From Andrena cerasifolii (taxonomy: Eukaryota; Arthropoda; Insecta; Hymenoptera; Andrenidae), in contig NC_135123.1 in assembly GCF_050908995.1 (NCBI RefSeq), positions 3,906,001 to 3,970,000 on the forward strand: a stretch of 64,000 nt of DNA. Reading direction: 5' to 3'. The notes beneath the pieces were generated by a model, which was given only the letters and a program-made list of their open reading frames with translations, was not told where the DNA came from and made no database searches. The position numbers and the translations under genes are program-made. Of this stretch, positions 1 to 9,766 are shown piece by piece; the stretch's first letter is position 1; every line of letters starts with the position of its first letter.

Positions 1-512
1 AAAATTACAGAGCATCTGTTATTCATAAAACTTGACCAGGTTTTAATAAATATTCGTTACTTGCTACTTCAAAGCTCAGTTAATATATATTTCTGTGTAT
101 TAACTTTTCATTAAATCAAGGATCGGTATTAAAGGTTGGAATAAAGTGTGAAAGCAGGACATGCTCGCAATGACCAGACAGTGAATGAGTATTACTGTTA
201 TTAATTATAAATTATAATAATATTGCTCTATGTAATGTGGTACATTTTAAATACTAGTAAATTATATCAACTATTTATATTATCGCAAATTACAGTAATA
301 TAATTACTGTAATGTAATTTGAGTGATTTAAATTAGGTATGTAGCTAAACTTAGAATATCAAGAGAAAATATACCTTTCTTCCTGTATAATTATGTACTT
401 AAAAGCTTATTTAAATTAATTTTCATATGCTTGGAGAAACAGCAAAATATAAATACGGTTCTATCATTCGTTTTCGAATGTTTTGATAAATTATATTAAA
501 CATGTGTACGTT
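1..512. other. AT-rich spacer, nothing recognised
   Basis: No ORF, RNA gene or clear repeat is visible. The segment is strongly A+T-rich. Confidence 0.6.
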
Positions 513-787
513 CAGAGTTCGGAGGAAGTCGGCTCCAATGATGGAGGGGGAAACACCTACAGTAGCGGTGGTAATGTGTGCATGAACTGACGCCAGCGCC
601 AAACCAGTCTAGTGGCGCCAACGCGAACTGACACCACGGCCAACCAGCGTCACCGGGAAGTATGTTGTCGACGCTGGTTGGCCGCGGCGTTACTCGCTTG
701 GCGCTGGCGTTAGTTCACGCGCCATTCCATCGCTCCTGTAGGTGTCTTTCCCCCTCCATCATAGGAGCCGACTCCCACCGAACTCTG
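513..787. mobile_element. hAT-type MITE, family CAGAGTT, copy 1
   Basis: Inverted termini starting CAGAGTTCGG enclose 275 bp with no coding capacity. The flanks tgtacgtt (505-512) and tgtacgaa (788-795) form an 8-bp target-site duplication with two mismatches. A second copy at 33314-33475 shares the terminal segment including ATGGAGGGGGAAACACCTAC. The 8-bp duplication and CAG...CTG ends indicate the hAT superfamily. Confidence 0.85.
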
Positions 788-887
788 TGTACGAACATGT
801 GCACACTATATGCAAGAAAGGTGCACACCATGTAATTCCTGTATTGTTACTGTTGCGCGGCCGCCTGGGGAAACTTGTGCTTCGTGG

Positions 888-2003
888 AAATTTTCTACGC
901 GTTTGATACCCGTGGCGCCCTGAAGCAAAGAGGATAAGATAGAGTGGAAGCATCCCAAGAGCCCGTGTTAAAAAATAACATTGTGGCGCCCAGCCTAGCG
1001 ATGTGCGAAGCACGCCGTCGCCACGTCAGGTTTACCATCTAGATAGACGAGGTTGACCATGGAAGAAGAAGATTCTAGAGAACGCTATATAGACATATAA
1101 AAGGAGCGCCACGTGTAGCGTCCTGAGTAGTAGAACGATAAAATATATATTTTCATTATTTCTACCTCCCAAAATCACGAGGCATTTCTTTTGAGTCAGA
1201 ATCCTACTGTACGCACTCATACATAGTAGTATAGAGTGGGGAAATAACCCCACAATATACGAGATTCAGCGCTCTCTGGTGCTTCAGACCCTAGAAATTT
1301 CGATAAAAGCGGCAATATTTAAAAATTTTAAAGTTAGAAATGAATGAATTAAAATATTAATTAAAGGAGAAATAATGAAAGGAACTGTACATTTGATATT
1401 ATGTTAAAATTTATTAAGGGTGAATTACATTATGAATATTACAGACATATTACATACATACATTACATTACATATATATATATAAATAAAACATAATAAA
1501 TAAAATTAAATTAATTTTTTAAATTATGCATAAAGTATAAGTGTAAGGAAGTAATTGAAGGTGAAAAAAGATTACTTTATTGATACGAATTTCATAAACT
1601 TCCTTATTTAATAACATTGAAAGTTAGGTCATTGCTTGAAATCATTATACGTACATCATTAAATTTGCAGGTTCTGAGAAAAAGTGGTGATTTTTGTCTT
1701 TGGCTTGTGATCTATAGCATCCTTTAACGTGATAACGAACCATTTTTTACACTTTCTTCACCTTTAAATCAACGAATATCCCAAGCCCATTACAAACAGC
1801 TACAAATGGCTACCAATGGCTACAAACAGGTGTCTTTGACAATTTGGCTTGGCTTGGCTTCTTTACCCCCCACTCTGCTACCCGCAAACTGAATAATATT
1901 GAACCTGAACAGACAGGTGTCGCTTGCATTGCATATTTCTGCTTCTACTCTATCTTATCCTCTTTGCCCTGAAGGACTCTGCTCGTGAAACGCGTGAATT
2001 TAA
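888..2003. repeat. Degenerate inverted-repeat element (weak)
   Basis: A block near 930-957 (AAAGAGGATAAGATAGAGTG) recurs inverted near 1941-1968 with one mismatch, and weaker similarity extends outward on both sides. This suggests an old element of about 1.1 kb. No target-site duplication was found, and nothing between the arms looks coding. Confidence 0.4.
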
Positions 2004-2277
2004 ATGAACTAATTATCTTGTAACAAATAACTCAAAACTGAATAAACTTAATAAACTGAAGCTAAATTAAATTGTTAAATAATTCGCTACTATTTAGGAA
2101 CAGAACGAGGATATTTCATGGAGATCAAAACTGGTTTTATTATGACACGTCTAGACTCTAACAAGGCCAACGACGAGTGTTTAAGAAGGAGGCGAAGACA
2201 AATACAAAATATCTAATGTTGAAACGTTCACCCTTAACTCTTTTCTAATAAATGAAACTTGTTCAGCTCAAATTTAG

Positions 2278-2351
2278 CGCCTTAGGAGCTTACGCTAAAC
2301 ACCGCTAGGGCCCCGAAACCTAACGGCGTGTAGCGTAAACTCTAGAGGCGA
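2278..2351. repeat. Short hairpin
   Basis: A segment beginning CGCCTTAGGAGCTTACGCT is followed by its imperfect reverse complement, ending at 2351. It is probably a small MITE or its remnant. No TSD seen. Confidence 0.4.
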
Positions 2352-2650
2352 GAAGTTTGAACCAGACTACAAATGTAATAGGATAGGGAAGTAAAAGTGA
2401 AGTTAGCATAAGTCCAAAGGGTTTGAAAACAGTAAACATACTTCATGATTATAATTTAATCAATACTTACTACCTGAAAAACGGATGTTTAAACATTTAA
2501 ACTGCACTTTTATCCTTTCTCCTAAACGTGCAAAATCAGCGCAAAGATATTAAACCAGCGGTGTCGCCGTTCATGCGCCTGCTTGCCCTTCCAACCCGTC
2601 ACCATATTCTACTTGACTAAATTTTAGGGTTCACACACGAAAAAGTGGAA

Positions 2651-2882
2651 CAGACACGTCGAGTAGCGAGTAGTCACTTACTACTAAACGGTTTAGTGAA
2701 TAGAAAGTGTCCGGATTAGTACATTTCACGGTTCACCTTTACCCTACTCGACTAGAAAAAATCCAATGAAATGGATCTACTCCACTAAATTATGTTACTA
2801 AAATACTTGACTAAATTCTAGTGTCTATACACGGTAAGTTACTAAATTACTCGCTACTCGACTAAATTACTGGACGTGTCTG
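2651..2882. mobile_element. Small inverted-repeat element with CAGACACGTC ends
   Basis: A perfect 10-bp inverted terminus, CAGACACGTC...GACGTGTCTG. Inside are several copies of a CTCGACTAAATTACT-like motif next to both ends (for example 2657-2680 and 2850-2868). No clear target-site duplication. Non-coding. Confidence 0.5.
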
Positions 2883-2884
2883 AA

Positions 2885-2965
2885 CTTAGCGTAGTCCGTA
2901 TCCCTGACGACGCGGACGAAAGTGGGAGAACTCCACAGAGCATGCGTACTCTGGCTTGGACAGCG
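2885..2965 (+). repeat. Dispersed repeat shared with 62700-62800
   Basis: This ~80-bp block (core TATCCCTGACGACGCGGACG) aligns with the reverse complement of about 62715-62795 and shares ...GTGGGAGAACTCCA... and CTTGGACAGCG. In one frame both read RIPD-x-A-x-ESGRTP, but neither sits in a credible gene. I call it a dispersed repeat. Confidence 0.5.
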
Positions 2966-4021
2966 TTTAACATTAAACGCTTGTTAATTAAAAAATCAAT
3001 ACCCGAGAGGAAATGTATCGACGAATGTGAATTTATCTTATTATTAATAAGTCCCTGCTTGGCTCTTAGTATCTAAGTAAAGACATTTTGTATTTAACAA
3101 AATATGTTTTAAAAGATCGGTTTTATAAAGCGTTCACTCTTCAGCCGACAACGAAAGTGAACAGACATTATTAACATCTTGAAAATTTCATATTTGTATC
3201 TACTTGTACAGTTCAAATTTTATTTTTTGTTCAATATTCAAGTTTAGTTTCTTATTTCATGTTCTTATTAATTTATTCCCTTTCTTTGAAGTTTTATTAT
3301 AATTGGCATATAATTAAATTATATATTATATCAAGTATCTTGCGAGCAGAGTGCTTTAGCGCTCCACGGGCATCATTCCGCATCCCAACTTCCCACGAAG
3401 AATGCAGAATTATTCCTAAAACGCCGTGCAACAGGCGCAACAGTATTTAGGGTAGAAATCACTATTACGGTGCTTTGACGCCAACTTGTTCACGAATGAA
3501 TTAATTCACGAAAATTTATATAAAAATATAAATATTGAATATTAAAAGTTATGCAAAAACTAATTGCTGAACGGTATGATTTTGCCTTGACTTTTAACCT
3601 GGTCAGATCTCAGAGCAGACTTGAAATTGAGGAATTAAACTGCTCGAAATCAAGTGGAAAAAACTCGTGCAAGAACGCTCTAGCAAAATGTGTAACATTT
3701 CAATATTTATGCCCCACGCTTTTATTTTTAGTTATATGAGGGAATTTTTCTAAGGCAGTTATTTCAGCCGGTATCAAAATTATTTTTTTCTTTTTTAGTA
3801 CATTTTAATGAAAGCTTGTTTTGTTAAAAAAAATTGTTTATTATAGATTTATCCTGTATATTGTGATACTGAATATGAGCTTTCAAAAGAAATTGAATTA
3901 CATGTCAAATTGATGTAGATTGAGCGGAAAATAACGTAAGATTAATGAGAAAGGATATTAGAACGTCATATGCTGTTCAATGTAAAGAAACTAAAACGTT
4001 ATACAAATACGTGAAAGTATT
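2966..4021. other. Spacer 3' of RpS6, nothing recognised
   Basis: AT-rich. The short ORFs (60-66 codons) show no similarity to anything I recognise. Confidence 0.55.
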
Positions 4022-4027
4022 TTTATT
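4022..4027 (-). terminator. Polyadenylation signal of RpS6
   Basis: AATAAA on the minus strand, 25 bp beyond the RpS6 stop codon. The very short 3' UTR is typical of ribosomal-protein mRNAs. The cleavage site was not determined. Confidence 0.6.
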
Positions 4028-4052
4028 AAATTGTAAATACATCACTTCCGTT

Positions 4053-7000
4053 TTACTTTTGTGTGGTGGGTGCTGACTGATTGGAGGATTTAGAGTCTCG
4101 CATGGAGGCACTACGTCTTCGTTTCAATTCTTCTTGCCGTCTATTCTTTGCCTCTTTTTGCCTTTGCGCTAACAGCTTCGCATAGTCAGCAGCTTGTTGC
4201 TTACGAGCCAAGCTACGCCTTCCCTTTAGAGCTAATCTATGTCGCTTGCGCTGTAAGAGTAAAGTATTTTCGTTTATTTCGTCTTATACTCCAGGCTTGG
4301 GAATTAAGTGAACTTGGCGGCCGATTTTCAGAGGCAATGCCTCCTTTCTCCCGCCACGCGTCTCAGCCCTCGTGGCGGCCAAGGTGCTTGGAGCGCCTCA
4401 GGCCCGTACCATATGAACCGCGCGTGGCGCATTGTATCAATAGGTTTCCACATCGTCCCAAAGAGCACGATTTTCGATGCGTTTTTGTTTTGTCAACGCG
4501 CCACGCGCGGTTCACGTGGTACGGGCCTGATGCGCTCCAAGCGTCTAGTCCAGGCTTGCCCTTTACGGTGCAAATACCTCCTGAATTTCTGGGACCCGGG
4601 CAACAGCCGGGCGCGTAACTGTTCCAATTAGGGTTGCCGAATTTTTCGGAAAGTATCGATTTTTTAAATCGATTCGAATCCCAAGATGAAAAATCGATTC
4701 AGGAAAAAATCGTTGCTAAAGAATCGATCTTGAAGAAATCGATTCAACTTGTAGGTATATTAAACTCATTGAAGACTAAGTAAGTAGTGAACGTTTTTCT
4801 CGCCGTAGGTTGAACAAAGGAAATCCGAATGCGTATGAACTCGATCGCTACACATACCTACAACATCCGGTCTTCCTCTCATGAAGTATAAAGGTGAGAT
4901 TCCACTGAGACAACTTTCTGGCAACCGGTAATATCGTCGTATCTTTTTTTTGCATACAACACATGCAATCAGTATTCCACTCATCGCATGCGACATGTTG
5001 CCTCGCGTTGCCTCAGTGGAATAACACCTTTAGATTGCCTGTTTTCAACAATTTGCAATACAACAAAATCAAAATACTGTATAATATCAAAAATAAAAAT
5101 CGGTAAATACAGCAGTATAATCACGAAGTGAGAAGCAGACAATATATTCCTTTTCAATTCAGTTGAAATGCGTGAAAAAGTGTACCTATAAATAATAAAG
5201 AATCGGAACACGATTTCTGTTCCCCGAGGATCGATTCCATAGGATCGCGATCTGTACTGAAAAATCGATCCAAAAAATCGAAAATTACGGGACAAAAGAT
5301 CGATCTTTTGATTAATCGGCAACCCTAGTTCCAATGCTACCCGTCGCGAGAGCTGTGAAAGAACTGCATGAGTGTGCGTCCATGTACGAGCCTGCATGGA
5401 CGGCCGCACACTCATGCAGTTCTCCCGCAGCCCATGCTGTGGTTAGCAACGTAACAGTCCCGTGCTCGGCTATTGCCCGGGTCCCAGAACTTCAGGAGGT
5501 ATTTGTACCATAAAGAGCAGGCCTGACCTAGGCCGTCGCGGAGCCAAGACGCGCGGCGGGAGAAAGGAGGCGTTGCCTCTGAAAATCGTCCGCCAAGATC
5601 ACTTAATTCCTAAGCCTGGCATACTCAGTACTTTTGTGTTGTAATAGGAAATAAACATAAAATATGTATACCTGTAGGGTAAGTGGTGTAATAAGACGTT
5701 GAATCTTAGGAGCCTTAAAACGTTCTTTCTTGCCTTCCTTCTGAATTGGCCGTTTCACAACAAACTGACGTACATCGTCTTCCTTAGACAAGTTGAAGAG
5801 CTTACGAATTTTGCTTGCTCTTTTGGGCCCTAAGCGCCGGGGAACATTGATATCAGTTAACCCTGGGATGTCCTGCAAGAAGTATTCAACTGTTTTGTAC
5901 AAGTTTGGTAATTATTTAGAAGTTTTCCATCCTCACCGTTTTCAATGATTTCTGGATATGTTATCAAGATCAAGATTCTGAACAACTTTTTCCTATACAT
6001 GTTACCGCCGCACGACCTTCATTTTCGAGATATTTGCGAAAAACTTCTGTTGATTTATTCCGACGCAACGCATTCCGCTTTCCAACTTGTCCCGGGTATT
6101 AGTATTGGTTGGGGCTAGATTAGTGCGGGGGGCGCGTAAAGCATGATAGCGAACTGATGTGAGTTTAGAGATTTCAACCAGAAACTTGCGGATGCCCGTC
6201 AACACCCCGACTCATATCGGTTCGCTACCATGGTTTTCGCGCCCGCGGGCGAGCGCACGCCCCCCGCGCTAATCTAGTCCCAAACAATACTAATACCCGG
6301 GACAAGTTGGAAAGTGGAATGCGTTGCGACGGAATAAGTCAAAAGAAGTTTTTCGCAAATATCTCGGAAACGAAGGTCAGCTTCGTCATTTATTTTGTCC
6401 CATGCTGGCGCATACGCTGCCACGGACGCGTACTGTAGGTAGGTATACCGCAGAATACATTGTGTAGTAGCAGCAGTTTTTCGCGAATATCTCGAAAACG
6501 AAAGTCGAGCGGCGGTAACATGTATAGGAAAAAGTTGTTCAGAATCGTGTCCCCGACAACATATCCAAAAATTCATTGAAATCGGTGAGGATGGAAAACA
6601 TCTAAATAATTACCAGTATTTTTTTAGCAAATCGCGAAATTTAAGCAAATTAATACGTGTATCGTTCGTACACTGAGAAGAAGTGCTTGATATACAGTAC
6701 TATTTCTCAAATCAAAAAACGATATTTGATCTTCCATGTTTACGATAGTATCATTAAGACACAATAGCAAAGTCTTAGATACACCCTGAATAACATGGTT
6801 CATAAAATCACACGAATAATAAGTAAAGTTACAACATATACCTTTTCTCCTTTTTTCACAATAACAAGAGCGAGTACGGACAAATTAGAGTCAACGATGC
6901 ATCCACGAACAGACTTTCGTTTACGTTCACCATCACGTCGAGGTCTATAACACGAATGTCCTTTTGAGAGCAGTAAACGTACACGACCTAGTTACAAACA

Positions 7001-8615
7001 TAAAGTGTTAGAAACTAATTTGAACATGACACTGATTACACTAGTTTACAAAATCCAAAAAATTATTTTTGATCAAAAAAATTTTTTTTAACTGCGTACA
7101 GGTAGCCCTAACCCAGGATCCATCCTGCCCCCTCCCCCTCCCAATTTGTTCTACGGACAGTTAGACGCGTGCCCCTCAGGCGCCTAAAAGGCACTCATAT
7201 TTAGCTGAAATTCAAAATCAATTTTCTCGAAAACGAAGCGCGATATTAAAAAATTGTATTCTATATTTTCGTCTTATTTTGGCCTGTAGAATCACCCCCT
7301 AGAGTATTGCCTATCAATAAAGTAATAGGTAGATTCCCGGTATTATACCCTGTATAATAGGATGGATCTTATCCGCAAGTTTCTGGTTCAAATCTCCAAA
7401 CTCACATCGGTTCACTACCATGCTTTACGCGCCCCCTGCACTGATCTAGCCCCAACCAATACTAATACCCAGAACAAGTTGGAAAGTGGAATGCGTTGTG
7501 TCGGAATAAGTCAACAGAAATACTGAAAGTTTTTTACTAATATCTCGGAAAGTAATAAATTCCCGAAGCAACAATTTTAGATTTAGGGTCCACACACCCT
7601 CCCCACCCTCCCCCTCAAACCTCGTGACGATCGGCCACTGGGGCTATTCGGAAGGACAGCCTTACATTTTTCTTAACTTTCACTCGATTCCACCTAAACT
7701 ATTGGCCGCATTGGAAAACACTGTCGGAAAGAGTTGTATGCAATTTAATTATCTTTAATTTAAGAGTCGTTGCGATCAAATCGGTCAACTCTAACGCGAG
7801 ATATGGCCAATAACGTTGGGTCGTCTTCTTGAAAAATTACCAAAATATTCATCGAGCGATATCTCAAAAACGTATCCATAGGATTTCGTTTCATGTCGAT
7901 TTTTCAGTTTAGGGGACCACCTTATATAAGAATTTCATAGTAGAGTCTGGATCAAAAATAATTTTTTGGATTTTGTAAACTAGTGTTATGAAATAATATC
8001 GCATAATTATTTCAAAGAAACTTAAAGGAAAATCGTGAACATTTTACCATTGGTCAAAACACCCTGCTTCATGGGGAATCCTTGTTTGTCATTGCCACCA
8101 GAAATGCGGACAACGTAGCCATTCCATTCATTACCAAGGGAATCAGCTTCTACTTCTGCGCCCATGCGCTTTTCGTAAAAAATCCTAAGTTTATGCTCAT
8201 CCGAAATTTCGAACAGTTTCTGACATCCTGTCACAGGATAGGATACGTTTAGCTGGAAATAAATCGTACGAACATTACAACACGTAAGTTACCTACCAAA
8301 CATGTTTTAATTTTAGGCTGGTAATACGAAGGTAAGTTAATTTTCGCCTTTCGAATTTCATTCGTCAATAATTCGAACGATTATATTTGTTCGAAGCTTA
8401 ACAATTTAACTAAACATTAATTATACGGTCAATACGAAAGAAAAATGTACAAGTTAATACGATAGGATTCAGAAGCATGTTCAGAATCAAAATTATATGC
8501 GTATAAAAATATTCGACAAGAAAACCATTTGCAGGTTCTCGATATTTAAATTTATCTACTAATCGTTCGCAAGTCGTGCAAGATTCTTAAAATATTTATG
8601 GATTCGTACCTTCAT
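4053..8615 (-). CDS. RpS6: 40S ribosomal protein S6, complete, five coding exons
   Basis: RpS6 is a structural protein of the small ribosomal subunit and the classic target of S6 kinase. Coding exons in transcript order are 8610-8615 (only Met-Lys), 8048-8252, 6842-6987, 5672-5872 and 4053-4250. Every junction is GT-AG and the phases join without a break, giving 251 aa against about 249 in other animals. Recognisable stretches are LNVSYPVTGCQKLFE at the start of exon 2, KGHSCYRPRRDGERKRKSV in exon 3, GLTDINVPRRLGPKRASKIR in exon 4, and a basic C-terminal tail ending in RRRSASMRDSKSS. S233 and S235 of that tail correspond to the S6-kinase cluster. The tiny first coding exon matches the ATGAAG-gt layout of many animal RpS6 genes. 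Introns 2-4 are each enlarged by one transposable element. A minus-strand AATAAA lies at 4022-4027, 25 bp past the stop. Identity is close to certain. Confidence 0.97.
4292..5618. mobile_element. hAT-like element, family CAGGCTT, filling RpS6 intron 4
   Basis: Inverted termini CAGGCTTGGGAATTAAGTGA... and ...TCACTTAATTCCTAAGCCTG bound 1,327 bp of a 1,421-bp intron. Flanks ttatactc (4284-4291) and gcatactc (5619-5626) are an imperfect 8-bp duplication. The interior has subterminal GC-rich inverted repeats (4388-4430 with 4498-4540), a strong hairpin (5361-5422), and a second hAT element nested at 4629-5327. Related sequence lies at about 32940-33640 and 61299-61439. No transposase. The 107- and 156-codon ORFs over it are by-products of the palindromes. 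Confidence 0.75.
4629..5327. mobile_element. Nested hAT MITE with ATCGATT arrays
   Basis: Ends are TAGGGTTGCCGA...TCGGCAACCCTA, flanked by an exact 8-bp duplication gttccaat (4621-4628 and 5328-5335). The sequence next to both ends is a run of AATCGATT and TTCGAA palindromes. It sits inside the 4292-5618 element and is therefore younger. Non-coding, 699 bp. Confidence 0.93.
5907..6614. mobile_element. Fold-back element in RpS6 intron 3
   Basis: Two long inverted arms (outer ends GGTAATTATTTAGAAGTTTT and AAAACATCTAAATAATTACC) meet near 6210. They occupy about 708 of 969 bp of the intron. A related interior segment recurs at 7375-7560 inside the intron-2 element. No clear TSD, no coding capacity. 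Confidence 0.7.
7039..7985. mobile_element. CACTA-like non-autonomous element in RpS6 intron 2
   Basis: Long inverted ends CACTAGTTTACAAAATCC...GGATTTTGTAAACTAGTG bound 947 bp, with a 3-bp duplication TTA (7036-7038 and 7986-7988). CACTA/CACTG ends with a 3-bp TSD are characteristic of the CMC (CACTA) superfamily. That assignment is inferred from termini only, as no transposase is present. It fills most of a 1,060-bp intron. Confidence 0.75.
8253..8609 (-). other. RpS6 intron 1
   Basis: 357-bp intron between the Met-Lys exon and exon 2. No transposon seen; AT-rich. Confidence 0.7.
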
Positions 8616-9766
8616 CGTGACAAGTATCAAACACTGCTGGAAGCCATGAACAGAAAGAAGGTGTATCGATCAGCTCGTCGCTAGGGTGCGCATACCGGAT
8701 ATCCGTCTGAGATGGAATGAAATTTTAAACTAAAACCAATAATCTTTTAACAAACTTGCAATAGTACGTAAATATCCATACAATCAGCGATGTTTCAGTA
8801 TAGAAGGATACATTAGGCATAGATGAATGCGCAAGGAAATACATAATCTAAAATTTGTAAGTTTCTTTTGATCGAATCAATTGAAATTTCGTTTTGTAAT
8901 TTACGAGCATATGCAATGTTATGCCACATATAGCGCATATAAATAGAGAAGACGTGTTGAATATCATAACATATTTTATTGATAATTATTGTTTACGATG
9001 CCTACGGTCTGAATAGAACGATCACGTTCTCTTGACAGTTTTATGGACAAAGGACGAGATTATTATTTAAATAAATATCACAAATAAATGATATTTACCA
9101 CTACTGTAATCAATTCCGTATAACACGTAGCGGCAAGTTTATAAATTCCTTGTAAAAATAGGACGCGTCGCGCTTTATATGTAATAAGTGATTCACACTA
9201 TACCAATAACTGTCACTGTTGTATTGTATCGAAAAAGAGAATAGCAAGAGATGGCAGCATTTTGAAATGTCGACTTGCAGGCGTGTGTGACATTTTGATG
9301 TAGTGTGTTTTCGATGATTTTCGTTATGTATCGATTTAATACGTAGATATTTGTGATAAGCGAAATTTACCGAGCATAATTCTACCGGTCCCGTATAAAA
9401 TAGGTGGTACTTGAATGGGTAGGATTTGTTCTCTTATAGGTTAAGGACTGTCCACCCGGAATAAGGGAAGCGATAATTTATTTAACGATAATAATGTAAC
9501 GACAGGAAATGTTTGATTTTACGCAATAATCTTCTTCTAATACGGCAGCGAGCGAGAAGAATGTTTCTTTAAATTCTACGATAAGATTAAACGTTGAAAG
9601 AAGAGAATAGTCTTAGCACATGTTCATTGTTAACTTTATAGATAACTTTCCCGACTAATACGAATAAAGTAAGGTGGTTTGAATTTAATACAGAGATAAA
9701 CATACGATCCGATTGCTTCGTAATTAATACACGCGATCTAATAAAATATTTTCTTAGTAGAAAGAT
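8616..9766. promoter_or_regulatory. Shared divergent promoter region of RpS6 and Ipo11
   Basis: The two start codons face away from each other with 1,151 bp between them and no other gene or recognisable transposon inside. The segment is AT-rich, with scattered TATCGA(T) motifs (for example near 9230 and 9330). It must hold the promoters of both genes. Whether they are co-regulated cannot be told from sequence. Confidence 0.6.
8645..8670 (-). promoter_or_regulatory. Candidate RpS6 core promoter: DRE-like site plus TCT initiator
   Basis: Reading the minus strand toward RpS6, an ATCGATA (8670-8664; seven of eight bases of the Drosophila DRE) is followed about 7 bp later by TTCTTTCT, which fits the pyrimidine-rich TCT initiator of insect ribosomal-protein genes (C+1 near 8657). 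That would give a 5' UTR of about 42 nt. It would also contain an ATG (8647-8645) opening a six-residue uORF, which is unusual for this class, so the real start may lie closer to the gene. Motif match only. Confidence 0.4.

Noticed and set aside
4148..4618. 156-codon plus-strand ORF
   Set aside because: It runs antisense over RpS6 exon 5 and into the palindromic hAT element; no protein family resemblance.
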